Below, one piece after another: positions 22,384 to 33,236 of a stretch of DNA of 64,000 nt. The translations under genes and the position numbers were made by a program. Below the pieces are notes generated by a model. It did no database searches. It had not been told where the DNA came from and worked only from the letters and a program-made list of their open reading frames with translations. The stretch is from Isoetes taiwanensis (taxonomy: Eukaryota > Streptophyta > Lycopodiopsida > Isoetales > Isoetaceae), in NCBI GenBank assembly GCA_021234155.1, contig JAJEKV010000025.1, positions 3,247,339 to 3,311,338 on the forward strand, given 5' to 3'. Numbering within the stretch: position 1 is the first letter of the stretch; each line of letters opens with the position of its first letter.

Positions 22384-24027
22384 CTATAGTAATCTCTTAT
22401 ATAAACTGATGTATGTGCTTTTTTTTCCTCATTATAAAGATTTAATATCTTCTTTTTTATTTTGGGATGGGGTTGGGAACCGTGCCAAGGAACGCCGCAT
22501 GTTACGCCGCATGGGGCGTTCCCTATCCGCTTCTATCTGCTTGCGGCTTCCGTTGCGGGACTATTTGAATTTCTTCTGGTGGATCCATTGCGGAACTATT
22601 GAATTATACTAGACAAAGGTTGTAGCTATGGCGTCGGCAACATTCAGAAAAGGAAAAAAGTCTAGCGGTGAGGCGCTATTACTATGTTTTTTGAAGGTTT
22701 TTTTCCATCCATATTTTATAGAACATGGGCATCGGGCATAGAATTTCTCCTCTCGCTGCATATTCAAGGCCAGACGCATCCCCAAAGTAGGGCAATCCTC
22801 AGAAGTACTAGGCTCGGCCACACGTAGCAACTCCACCGGCTACAGAGCAGTTGTTCTGCTGCAGGGCAGTTATGAATACCTTTACCTAAATGGGAAATGG
22901 ATGCTTTAAGAGAACCTACATTTGAAATTGTTTTCCAATCTGATTCTTAGCTTCCTACCACAGGGTATGTTATTCTGACATTCGTTTACAAAGGCAAGAT
23001 TATCAAGCTAAATTTCGTCTCATTCTTGCAGGCAAGAGTTAGTTCTTCAAGAAATCTTTGAAAGGAAATGGATCCTTCATGTAACCAAGGGATTCACTAT
23101 TTTTCGATTGAACCACGAGCTCTGTACTTGGAAGGAAATAGTGTTCTCGTTGATTTTTAGAAGTAAGATATACCATCTGTATCAGCCCTGTTACTTATTC
23201 TGGACCAAAACATCTGCATGTCTGTATTATTTTGAGATCAAAAGAAGTCAGAATGGCCCAGACTTTGAAAGGAAATTAGCCTATTGACTATTTGAGGCAT
23301 CTTTCTGGGATTACCAACCCCACAATAAGTTATTTCTTTTGAATTAGGAAGAGGCATCCTCACTGAACAAGCAGAACCCACCTTCCACTTGAGCTTAATT
23401 CAATAAGGATCCACAAGGATTTGTAGTTGGATACAAGAAAGCAATACCTGCTTCAAGGTAAAAAGTTATTCAAAGCATTTTCTCTTTTGGGCTTCTTCTT
23501 ATTCGAATATATTCTGACCTTGCTTTCTTATGCAGTTATGACACTCTTCTTCTTGAAGAGTTGAAGGGGTTTTGGGAATATGCTCAATTCAAAAGCATTT
23601 TAATGGAATCATTCAAAGTATTTTCCACCAGCCCCAACGAATGCTATGGCAATCCTACAAATTTCAACTCACACTTTCAGTACACATATTCCTATTAAAT
23701 CTTTAAAATATCCCTGGGTTTAACATTTATTTGCATGTTACCTATTCATGGCAAAGGCTCCAATTTTGTATTGCCAAAGGCATGTTTTAGCTTCTATAGC
23801 ATAGCAACAGGAACACTCCAGTATCCAGGTCTTTAGATGATTCTTTCCTGGTGAGCCCTGGAATTTAGTTTCTTCTCTCCGTAGCTCTTTATACAAACGT
23901 TTTCAATATAACTTAGCAGCTTGCTATTCAACTGTTAATGTTAGCTTCAGTTTCATTTGCATATTACGTCTATTCCTATCATTGGGTTCATCATTTATTT
24001 GCGCATTATATATTCATGACAAAGACT
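22384..24027. other. no gene seen
   Basis: AT-rich sequence with no protein-like ORF. Nothing repeated elsewhere in the window was noticed. Confidence 0.5.
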
Positions 24028-24142
24028 CCAACACATAACTACCATTAACATTAATTAACACAAACCATTGGGTCCAACACATTTAAATTAAAATCCCCCT
24101 TAAACCCCCTTTGGTTTGGGTGCATATTCACACGGGGGGTGA
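24028..24142 (+). repeat. solo arm of the fold-back MITE
   Basis: This stretch matches the left arm at 13720-13825 (AACTACCATTAACATT, then AAATTAAAATCCCCCTTAAA and GGTGCATATTCACACGGG). No inverted partner is nearby, so it is a half element or a deletion product. Confidence 0.85.
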
Positions 24143-24513
24143 CTCCTTTGTTAATATTTGTGGCCAACTAGGGTCAACAAACAACCATTATCCAATTAAA
24201 TTGGGATTATGTCAACTCCAAAATCACGCCAACCTGCTGTTGTCTTCTAGGGGGTTTTTGTTCTTTTTAATCTTTTTTTTTTGGACTTGATAAATAACAT
24301 AAGATTGCAATTCACGTGTGTTATGCGAATTGAAATATGCAAAAATGAAGAGCAAGTTGCTAAGATAGATGAGACCAACATTGAACAACATTTAGATAAA
24401 AATATTAGGATTGATAATAACAGATTGCATTATTTGCGAGGCAATTGCAGACCCGAAATTATGGATACATGACACAAATATCATACAAAAATATCATATA
24501 TTCTAATAAAACA

Positions 24514-25149
24514 TTAAGGGATCAATCCATGTTTTTCCACGTATTTAACAAGGTGTGGTTCCATGTCAGCCGTTCTATCTAGTTCTGGGTGTGAATCTAA
24601 CACTTCACGCACCGTCATCCCCATAGCCAAATTATTCATAATAGACATAAACTTCACCAAAAAATCATCTGTCGCAAAAATTTTTGGATCGTAAGATGGT
24701 GGATTCGGGGCCTGCGTTTGATTGTAGAAGCATTTGAGAGCATCATCATCCACTATGATTATATCATCCTTATTCTCGATACCAAGTTCGTCCATCATGT
24801 TACTCAAGTGTTTGATGAAGATTGGCTTGCCTGTTGGATCCTTGGAATTAGTGAACTTCACACATTTGTTCCGATCCCAAAGGTCAATCAATGTCTACGC
24901 ATTTCTCCCAGTACCTCCAAAGTATCCTTGATGATCCTTAGTTCCATGGATGACCAAATACCAACTCGAAATAATATAAATGCCTCATCTAGCATCTCCT
25001 TCAAGTGCGGCCGCGGATAGATCTACTTGGTGTTTGGTTCTACTGGTGTCTGATGAAACTGATCTCTAGCCACTTTATGTTTCGGAAAAGTCTTACAAAG
25101 GACTCCGTTTAGGTTGAATACCACAACCTTCTTAGAAACGCAAGGCAAG
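24514..25149 (-). pseudogene. exon 4 of the decayed gene: FCP1/NIF-like HAD phosphatase domain
   Basis: The exon starts after GATGTTTCAG. It reads KKVVVFNLNGVLC, where plant FCP1/NLI-interacting-factor-like phosphatases have a DxDxT or DLNGVL motif. Then come IYPRPHLKEMLDEAF and FRVGIWSSME (the helix and Ser motif of the fold), LWDRNKCVKFTNSK, GKPIFIKHLSNMM and DDIIIVDDDALKCFYN, the usual C-terminal DD motif. The order and spacing match the family well. The first catalytic Asp is Asn (a G-to-A change from GAC to AAC would explain it). A TAG lies at 25023-25025 and a frameshift near 24890. Such enzymes normally dephosphorylate RNA polymerase II tails or other phosphoproteins. Confidence 0.75.
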
Positions 25150-25360
25150 CTGAAACATCAAACATGTATCTGGTCAGCAAGATATGATCACACAAACAAT
25201 ACAAATGCGCCAGGCGTGATTTGAGTTAGTCTTAACCAAACCGCACTCGGCGTGATTTAGTGTGACAATGAAATATAATCAAAGCACGCTTGGCGCGATT
25301 TAATTCAAAGCTAAGATAAATTAAATCACGCGTGATGCGATTTCATCTGCAAGGCCATAC
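25140..25360. repeat. intron 3 with four CACGC-type palindromes
   Basis: Copies at 25207-25218 (GCGCCAGGCGTG), 25243-25254 (GCACTCGGCGTG), 25284-25297 (GCACGCTTGGCGCG) and 25326-25337 (TCACGCGTGATG), each followed by an ATTT-type stretch. The intron is bounded by the GT at 25360-25359 and the AG at 25151-25150 (minus). Confidence 0.75.
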
Positions 25361-27239
25361 CTATCATCTTCAGTTTTGCTGCCGTCGTCGGCGTCATTCT
25401 CCCCTTCGCCACCCTTAATCTTCGTGCTCTTCTGACTGTTAGAATTGTTATTTTCTATTAGTTCCTCTACGTCCTTCACAACTGACATTATTTTAGTATT
25501 GATTTGGCAAGTCTGTGAATCACTAGAGTTGTCTGGATTACCAATGGCCCCTTCACTCTCGGTTGCCTTATCAATTAGATCCTTGTTAACCTGTGAATCT
25601 ATTTTATTGTTGCTTGCATCACCCGCAAGGATATTCCCTATGTTCGCCTTCATCACATTACTTTGAGCAGCCAGTTTAGCAGCCACTTGGTCATTGCTTT
25701 TCTTATCAGGCTGCGGATTACTAGTTCCCTCACCAGAACCATCGTCCATTTTTGAATTGGACAAGTCCACGAGACTTTTGATTGCCGAAGATTTCAAGTT
25801 GCCATAAGGGCCTCTAGGAGATTTGACAAGTACATGCATGAGGAATGGTTCAAGAAAGTCTTTGGCCTGCTCATCACTCACAAAGCAATGACAGCTTCTA
25901 ACACCCATAAGAGCCTCTCAGGCAATATAACCTCCAACATGAAGCTCCAAGCACGTTGTATCAATTGGAGCAAATGCCTCCACGAGGTAAGCAGCCATCG
26001 GAGGAAATCCATTTTTATTTAAGGGGCCCTCCTCCTTAGTTAGTAGCTCATACTTGAATTCACCACTTAGGAGAGGGTCCCGATCCTCATCCTCTTCTAA
26101 ATCATCATGTTTCTGATCCTAATCCTGATCCGTATGATAGAATATAGTTGTTAAGTCTGGATCATCTAGAAGAAAACATTCCCATGCACTGCTATTGTCA
26201 CCCTTGGCCTTAGCATTATCATATTCCTCGTCTGACAACATGGATATCATAATGAAGATCACATGTGCCATCTTGCATGTTGTTCGCAGCTCATTATCCT
26301 TAACATCATATATTAGGCATCCCTCCCTAATAACTTTGAGGCACTCCAGATCATGAGCAGTGGATAGTGCATGCAGATGTGAGTCACCCGAAGGAAAAAC
26401 GATGACAATAGTAAAAGGACCTCTCGATTGTCAATCCTATACAGCTGGTAAAGAAGATGTTGTAGTCCTTCTGGTTCATGCCCATATCTCCTCTCCCACT
26501 CCTGCTGTGCAACACAAAGAGTGATATGTTTCTAAGACAAGTAGTTGATTCTGGCAAGAGACCTTTGTACCCAATGGAGACTGAATACTGGACAATGTCT
26601 TCTTCTCCAGTAATCTTCTTCACAAGGGCCACTTTTCTTCTCAACTCGGCCTATACCTTAGGGGGTAGAGTCTCTTTATGTTTTGCATTTTTAGCCTTCC
26701 AATTCTTTAGGAAGTCCTTTGACCAGAATACAAACTTCTTGATGTCATCATTACTGACCTTGTATTTGTCCAGTAATCCAATTTCAGATAATGCCACATC
26801 CCCCGATAGCCTTTGTAACTCAGCTCCTACAGATGACTTCATTGTACGTACATCTTTTACATGGGTACAACACTCAACGAAGGACATCCTATCCTTAGTG
26901 AAAGCACTCTTCTTGTATAAGACTTCCTTCTTCATTGTGCATAAGCGTCCCATAAATTCCTTCCACTTGAGCCATACTGCCTCCTTACAAAAGACAATCT
27001 TATACGAGTCTGTTGGACCTGACCTGCTAGATGTGCTATCAGAAGGATCAGCAATGTCATCACCACCTTTTTTCTTTGATTTTCTTGCAGTCTTCTTCTT
27101 CTCCTGTATAATTGTCTGTGATAGAGTCCGCTCCAGCAGCTTGAATGCCTCGGACTTTGACCCGCCCCGTCTGGTGGGTAATGGGCAGCCATATTCCACC
27201 CACTGTTGATAGGCGTGGCGCAGTTGCTCCACGTATGGA

Positions 27240-27668
27240 CTACAATTGTACAGACATTGAATCAGTATCATAGAACAGAAACATGCCGGACGCGATTTGA
27301 ATAGAACTGAATTGATCAACATAGAAAGCATGCCTGGCATGAAATGAATTAAGCCACTGATGCAATTCACGCCAGGCGTGCTTTTAAAACAAAGCAGTAA
27401 TAGCTAGACATGCTTCTAAATCAATTGAATTCACGCCAGGCGTGCTTTCAAATCAATTGAATTCACACCAGGCGTGCTTCTAAATCAATTGAATTCACGC
27501 CAGGCGTGCTTTTAAATCAAAACCATTCACGCCTGGCGTGAATTGTTTTGCTTTAAAAGCACCCTTGGCGTGAATTGTTCTAATTTAAAAGCACGTCTAG
27601 CGTGAATTCAATTGATTTAGAAGCACGCCTGAATATTAAAATGATAACATCCTAATGTAGTTAATTAC
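27240..27668. repeat. intron 2 with a dense array of CACGCC/AGGCGTG palindromes
   Basis: About ten copies lie between 27285 and 27635. Perfect ones are CACGCCAGGCGTG at 27368-27380, 27432-27444 and 27496-27508, and CACGCCTGGCGTG at 27528-27540. Variants carry one or two changes. The repeated context is GAATT-palindrome-CTTTTAAATCAATT, with spacing mostly 32-64 bp. Both orientations occur, so the array can fold into many hairpins. Confidence 0.85.
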
Positions 27669-28728
27669 CTTTTGTATAGAAATGTCTTCCCCATTTCATT
27701 CAAAGTTGCACTAATCTCAGCCATATCTGCAGGTGAAGTATTGGCATCCAAGAGTCGACACCTCCTATACGCATAGTGATTGTAGAACACGGTATGGCCT
27801 GTTTGTTCTGCCTGCCTGATGAGGGCCTTTTGTGCTTCAACGGAATGCTGCCCGTCGATGATGACGAATTTAATTTCATCATTTAATAATAACTCCTCGA
27901 CGTTCGTCCACATAGCAGGCTTGTTCGAGATCATATCCCAAGGTAACACATCTGCTGGCATAGGCATTTGACCTGGATTACTAATCATGCTCTGAACAAT
28001 CTCCATGGCATGTGCTGGATCATATCTTCTGCTAACATAAATGGAGCTTGGTGAACGGATGAGGGACTTCACATGGATCTGAAAAGTTTCCTTAAGACCC
28101 AATGGATAATGGTCAGAGTACTTATTCAGCTTGTTCATGGCCTCTAGCTGCGCCATCTTGTCCTGTTCATTCTAAAAAACAGAAGCCTCCATGCCTTCGA
28201 AAACTGTAGGTTGAACATCCTTCCCTAGATTTAGGACCCTCCTAGATGTAACCCCTTGGCAAATAGATATTGGTGTAACTGCTACATTGGTGGGTCAGCC
28301 ATACTTAAAACATGTCTCACAGTTCACATTTGTCTTCATGAACGTATCCTTGTATGCAGTAGCTCTACAGTGAGTAAGTCTGAGCAGATCTTTCTTCTGC
28401 TTATGTGTCATCTCCAAGAGAAATTTGCAGTTGGTGTCGTCCTCTTCCTCACAAGAGATTAGGATCCTTTGTTTGGTCATCTTGTCTGCTTCCTTTTTCC
28501 TCGAGAAGAGCATTAAGTCGAGCTTGCCATTTGTCTTGGCGAGGTCAACGTACCACTCGGCACCCTCGTCCATTTCCTCTTCAGGGCACGCAGGGTCAGT
28601 GATTGCTATAAGAATAGGCCCTTCATCATCTAACATGAGATCATATAGTATTGCATCTGGGTCGTCTACCCTTGGCTTCTTACCGGGAATAGACCCCGAA
28701 TAATTAGGGGTTTTCTTTCTCTTGGGCA
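27669..28728 (-). pseudogene. exon 2 of the decayed gene: acidic region plus ParB-like segment
   Basis: The exon starts after CTTCTTTTGCAG and ends at AAAAG|GTAATT. Its last 165 codons look like a ParB-type domain: an Ile-rich strand (IHVKSLIRS), Arg-Arg plus helix (YDPAHAMEIVQSMI), Pro-rich loop, then FVIIDGQHSVEAQKAL. In ParB, Srx and DGQHR proteins the last motif is usually DGxHR or GERR, where Arg helps bind nucleotide or DNA; here Ser replaces Arg. The upstream half includes a Cys pair in NVNCETCFKYG just before the TGA at 28295. The assignment rests on motif memory only and could be wrong. The exon 1 to 2 join (CAA G|TG CCC) keeps the frame. Confidence 0.5.
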
Positions 28729-28769
28729 CTGCAAAAGAAGATGAACATTTTTTAGAATACTTTTTAGAA

Positions 28770-29000
28770 CAAGAGATCACGCTTGGCGTGAATTTAAACC
28801 TAAATTAGTATAATTCACGCTTGGCGTGTTGGTAGCTCCTATTGTGAACCATGCTTGGCATGAATTTGAAGGTAAATTAGTATGCATCCACATTTTAAGC
28901 TACGTACCCTTTATGCATTCATATTTCACACTATTTAACCTCATTGAACACTGCTATCTCTAACTGTCAAACCTCCAGTTCACGCTTAGCGTGAACCTCG
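28770..29000. repeat. intron 1 with four CACGCTTGGCGTG-type palindromes
   Basis: Copies at about 28778-28790 and 28816-28828 (CACGCTTGGCGTG), 28849-28861 (a CATGC...GCATG variant) and 28981-28993 (CACGCTTAGCGTG). The flanks GAATTTAAA and AATTAGTAT recur. Confidence 0.8.
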
Positions 29001-29326
29001 CTATTTAAAACTACTAAGAATTATATTCTAAATGGGGATTACTACTAAGAACTATATTCAAAAAAATAGAGCAAAATTATATTCTAAAAAACAGAGAATC
29101 AGAGCATTAACTGAAGGTAATATACCTTGTATGTTGCAAGGAAATAACTCAACTCATGCAAAGTATAATACTCTCTACACAATGCGTATTCTGTAGCAAA
29201 TTAAATACCTTGAATAGGGGTCTGATCAACGTCCTCTGAAACTTGAGAAGGGCCGGGTTTTGAGTTTCCTCTGCCACCACTTCCTCAGCCCCGTCCGCCT
29301 CGACCACCTCTCGTTTTAGAAGACAT

Positions 29327-29704
29327 CTCCGGAGTCGCCTAGTAACAGAGTCGGAAGGTCGCTCAGATAAGCGCTCGAGCTGCTCGAAGATAATGAGCTG
29401 CCAAGAAATAGCTTTTTCTACCTGTATGAGAAATTTGAATTTCAAGAAAACTCAATATGCAGTTTCGAAATATTCTTGACACAAAAAAATATTAATGACG
29501 AAGATTCATTAAAAAAAAAAGGGAACCCGTCCGCCGACTTCTTTCATTGAGTTTTTAAAAACCAATCTACAGTGTTCTTTCATTGATTACATTTATCCCG
29601 CCTAAACGTAGTTAACCTAATCTTTCTTCTAATTCGAATTTTTCCCAACCGCCTGCGTTTCCATAGCGCCTATGATTTTGAGAACTCGAATCGGCTTCTC
29701 AAGA
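29327..29704. promoter_or_regulatory. divergent promoter region (inferred)
   Basis: This 378-bp gap separates the start codons of two divergent genes: the minus-strand ParB/phosphatase gene (29326) and the plus-strand gene at 29705. It is AT-rich in the middle (an A-run near 29510). I cannot place a sure TATA box. Head-to-head genes with a short spacer suggest shared control, but this is inference. Confidence 0.35.
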
Positions 29705-30037
29705 ATGGCTACAGAATTCAGGTATGCATCTCATTCCTATAGCTTGTACAATAATTTCCAATAGTAGGCGTCTGAATAGGCAATTGTCTGCAGTGTCGAA
29801 GATGAATGTTTTATGTTAACTACAAATCAGAAAAGGAAAGTAGGATTATGCAAGATCGACTCCATCGATCCGACTGCAAACTGTCATGGAATTCCGCTCG
29901 GGGATAAGTATGTCCGAGTTACAGTGATTAACTGCTGCGCTATGGATGAAGCTTTACCTCGCAGACACCCCGGTGGGGATACGGTTGGTGAAAGTGTTGG
30001 AACTTTTGTTGCATGGCCAAGAAACCGCTTAAAAAAG
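29705..30037 (+). CDS. two-exon start of a gene with a DUF8039-like domain
   Basis: Exon 1 is 29705-29721 (MATEF plus two bases) and ends AG|GTATGC. Exon 2 is 29794-30037, starting after TGTCTGCAG and ending AAG|GTATGT. The join gives Ser and a continuous frame. The protein reads KRKVGLCKIDSIDPTANCHG, IPLGDKYVRVTVINC and GESVGTFVAWPRNRLKK. A short strand, then G-x-PLG, a V-x-V strand and G-x-FVAWP is the pattern of the plant domain I know as DUF8039, common in CACTA-type and other transposon proteins. A related stretch, broken, lies at 40.86-41.15 kb. No later exon is found before the minus-strand ORF at 30191, so the gene is probably truncated. Confidence 0.6.
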
Positions 30038-30190
30038 GTATGTAACATGTATTACATTGTAGAAATATAGAAGTAGACAAAATTTGTTGATTGATTGGCA
30101 AAATTTTACAATTATATATAATCTGGATAAACCAGACATACAAAATTCCAAACTGTTTCAAGCCCAGTTTACTGTTTCAAGCCCAGTCTA

Positions 30191-30712
30191 CTAAGTAGCT
30201 TGGCTGTTGATGCTCCCATTTCCATTCCAGGGCATAGTGAATTCTTCAGGTAAAACCCCAAAAGGCTCCAGCTCCACCTTCCCCGCCTGCTCCACCTCGA
30301 CCTTCTGCTCCTGGTCCTGCTCCATTGGTTGAGGCATTGCGTTGTATGCCGCCTGCGGTAGTGGTTCGTGTTGAGGCATGCAGGCATAGAGGCTGGCTAC
30401 TAAGAAACGAAGCTCCTCATTTTGAATCTCAAGCTGGCGGTTGCGAGATTCGCTCTCGACCAATGCATGAACAGCATTATCGAAGTGGTCAGATAATACA
30501 GCCAGCCTCCGTGTGATGTCAAGGGCCTCAGAGCCCAGATTTAAAATGGCCCTGCGCTCTGCATTCATCATCATCACTTGATCCAATTATTGTAGGGGAT
30601 GCAAAATTTATGCAGTTGGAGCTGAGCTCAGAGGGGCTTCAGCCGGACTGGTGCTCGGAGGCGCTTCAATCGGACTGGAGCTTGGAGCTGCAACTGGAGC
30701 CGGGCTGTGTGT
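30191..30712 (-). pseudogene. coiled-coil protein with Pro/Ala/Ser-rich start, decayed
   Basis: The open part runs from the first ATG (30574) to 30191. It encodes MNAERRAILNLGSEALDI, a helical stretch rich in Glu and Leu (ESESRNRQLEIQNEELRFLV) and an acidic, Gln-rich tail with FGVLPEEFTMPWNGNGS. In the same frame upstream, across two TAA codons (both one change from CAA), is a Pro/Ala/Ser-rich stretch (PAPVAAPSSSPIEAPPSTSP) to about 30712. The frame continuity suggests one longer protein. Its function is unknown. It converges on the plus-strand gene start at 29705, an arrangement like that at 1-1089. Confidence 0.45.
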
Positions 30713-30817
30713 TTGCTGCCCCAAATGGACGTAACCCACTATTGCATCTTGTTCACCAACTGGGTGATTTATGTAACTTGGCATTTAACAATAGGAAGTT
30801 AGAGGAGTATCAGTATA

Positions 30818-30900
30818 CACGCCTGGCGTGTTATATTTATTTATTTATTTTATATATATACAAGAATTTAGCGCCGGCGAAGCCGGAGCCCTGTACTCTT
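30818..30900 (+). promoter_or_regulatory. palindrome plus TATA-rich stretch
   Basis: CACGCCTGGCGTG at 30818-30830 is followed by TTATATTTATTTATTT and TTTATATATATA. A GC-rich hairpin (GCCGGCGAAGCCGG) lies near 30873-30886. The palindrome beside a TATA-like run resembles the arrangement at 39.4 and 40.4 kb. Confidence 0.4.
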
Positions 30901-30924
30901 GTGGGACAGGAGGATTGCTATTGA

Positions 30925-32740
30925 GACTATTGATGCAATTTGTCTAAAATTTTCTAAATGGTCGAGGAGGGGTTGTATTGCAATAATAATAGATCAGCTA
31001 CACATTTCAAGTCACAAAAACATTGGGAGGCCAATAATGTGGGGTGGGGTAAGCATTATATAGCCTAAAATTAATAGTGGTTCCACGAACATCAACATTT
31101 GAATTAACAAAAATTGAAGCATTGAAAATGTGATGTCCATAATTTAGGCAGCTAGGATCATTAAAATAATTAAGTGGTTGAAAAGTTCAATTAGATGGCT
31201 GAGATTGATCGTTTGACCTGGACGTCTGAGATTGTTTCCCCAAAAAGAACCCCCTTGTTACAAAATTTCATGAGCTATAAATCCTTGTGCAGGTGTTTGG
31301 AGACACCAAAAATGATTTGCCGATGGTTGGAGGCAGCGAGCAAGGTAAAGCTGGCCTGATTTGGCTATTATCAGGCCAAATTTGGAAATTGCCACGAAAA
31401 ATTTGGAGACCCATCAAATAGAACAAAGGTCAGAGATTGATTTTAAGATTCATGGAATAAAACTGGGTTCACAGGTCCAATTTGATAACTCAGCTGCCCA
31501 ATTGATTTCACCTAGGTTAACCTTTTAGCCTCGGTCGAACCTTGGATATGAGCATGCATATTATGCGAAACTAGAATTTCTGTCTTTATTCGAAATGTTG
31601 ATGGGGCTAGTGTTTTAGGTTGGCAACTTAAAGATGTTGCCATGGGCCACTTGGAAAATATGCATATTTGTACCAATAACTCCGTCAAAACAATGTGTTA
31701 TTTTATTGGTAAATGTTATACAATAAATATGGTTTGCCATTTTTCATTTGAAATCAAGAATGTTGAGTATTGACATTAAAAATTGGGCAGTTACATTGGA
31801 TAATTGTGGTACATGAGAATGGCTATGCCACTCAAAATATATTGCGCGCAGTAGAGACGAATTCATATGTGTCAATTAGCTGGAAAACAACTTAAATATT
31901 TGGGTCATAATATAAAGTTGTGCAAATTAAAATTCTAATTTTTGCTTCTCCTTAGTCGTATATTATAGTCAACTGCATAAGGAGTGCCAATAAGACTATC
32001 AACATACTCTGCTAACGTCTTTAGTACAATTGGAACCTTTGCGAGGTGAAGTTGAAAGGTCCTTATAGCCCAATCCCTTTTTTTCCATTCAAGAGGAACC
32101 TCCACGCCAAACATGGAATTAGATTATCTGTATTGTTATGCAAGAGTGGTTCGAGGGAGATCTTGGGACCTAAACGCCATCATAAGCTATAGAGAGAAGG
32201 ACAATTTATAGTGTTGTTGAGTAGGGATAAGCCTAAACTTCTTACCAATGAAAGATTAACAAATACAACTTGCAACAAATTCAGGCTTCTTGCCAATGAA
32301 AGATTACCAAATACACCATGCAATACCTCTTTCATGTCTTGATGCATGCTCTATTAGACCAAATGAACTCTGTAAAGTATATTAGATATATTATTGAATA
32401 TGAATAACTCCAAACTGAGGAAAACAATTTGCAATGCCCCTAATGCAAACTTGCTTGTTGAATATGAACAACTCCAAACTGTCTTTGGAAAACAATTTTC
32501 TAAGCAAATGCCCCTAATTTACATGAGTTGGTAAAAGAGCTCTTCTGTTGCCATCATAATGTAGCAGATGATGTTATAGAGCTAGAAGATCTGAGCCAAA
32601 TCGTTGGCAACTCGTTTGCTTACCCTACACTAGGAATCACATGTTACCATGTAATGCAAAAAACATCAAAGCTTGCTTGGAATTATAATATTATCAATCA
32701 ATTATTCTTACATTCCACTCCAATCTTAAATATCCCCTTC
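30925..32740. other. no gene seen
   Basis: AT-rich sequence without a protein-like ORF. The first part of ORF 32528-33142 is non-LINE sequence read through into a LINE fragment. Confidence 0.5.
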
Positions 32741-32744
32741 CATT

Positions 32745-33236
32745 TCTCACATCTGCCCATGAAAAAGCGCAGGCATATCGCCTCCATTCGCACAGGTGCC
32801 CACCATCTCCGGATGGAGACAGGTCAATGGATTGGGGAGCTACGTCAGGATAGGGTTTGTCAGTGCTGCCAGACGGGAGCTATTGAGGATGAGTGTCACA
32901 CTTTCCAGAGCTGCCCGGCATATGATCAGATTCGGACACGCTATGCTCAGTTGATTAGACCTGATGAGCCGCTACACATGATACTGGACACGACTTCGGT
33001 GCGCTCACTCAGATCATACATCCAGGAAGTACTGGACTTGAGGGCTCAGCTATGCCCCCAGTCAACCATTTCATCGTTGTCAGCAGTCTTATTGTTGCCA
33101 CGGTTTTTTCCTCGAAAACCCTTCGGGGCGGGGGTTTTTTAATCCGGGCAGTAATGTGACTGCTGCGCTTTTTATATTGGGTCCCATAGGTCGATTGGTC
33201 TCCGTGGACGATAAAAACAATTTTATTCTATTCTAA
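32745..33236 (+). mobile_element. LINE 3' end, 5'-truncated, open reading frame to the end of ORF2
   Basis: The frame from about 32750 reads LPMKKRRHIASIRTGAHHLR, then VCQCCQTGAIEDECHTFQSC (the C-x2-C-x9-H-x4-C zinc motif completed by CPAY), and the C-terminus to 33142. This is the best-kept C-terminal end of this LINE family in the window, with no stop. The hairpin (AAAACCC...GGGTTTTTT) is at 33114-33141 and the tail TTTTATTCTATTCTA at 33221-33235. The 5' truncation point is about 32745. Confidence 0.88.

Larger units (their letters stand above)
24514..29326 (-). pseudogene. decayed four-exon gene: RGG-rich start, ParB-like segment, C-terminal FCP1/NIF-type phosphatase domain
   Basis: Four exons fit GT-AG splicing with matching phases: 29326-29209, 28728-27669, 27239-25361 and 25149-24514. 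Exon 1 encodes an RGG-type start (SSKTRGGRGG). Exon 2 encodes VPKRKKTPNYSG, an acidic region, and a segment with FQIHVKSLIRSPSSIYVSRR and FVIIDGQHSVEAQKALI, resembling the ParB/sulfiredoxin fold. Exon 3 carries a Lys-rich linker, KKFVFWSKDFLKNWKAK, and a long hydrophilic region. Exon 4 carries an HAD phosphatase domain. Seven in-frame stops (29285-29287, 28295-28297, 28172-28174, 26651-26653, 26119-26121, 25918-25920, 25023-25025) and two frameshifts (about 26420 and 24890) make it non-functional. I do not know this domain combination. The introns are filled with 13-bp palindromes. Confidence 0.7.

Noticed and set aside
26478-27209. 243-codon plus-strand ORF
   Set aside because: Antisense of exon 3 of the decayed gene; Ser/Phe-rich shadow composition, while the minus frame splices in phase with both neighbours.
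29149-29445. 98-codon minus ORF as the true first exon of the ParB/phosphatase gene
   Set aside because: The RGG frame through the TGA at 29285-29287 joins exon 2 in phase at a good donor and reads like a normal RGG start; the longer ORF runs past that donor without support.
30873-30895. GC-rich hairpin GCCGGCGAAGCCGG as a second Helitron 3' end
   Set aside because: No CTRR follows within about 15 bases (the sequence continues CCCTGTACTCTTG), so the terminus rule fails.
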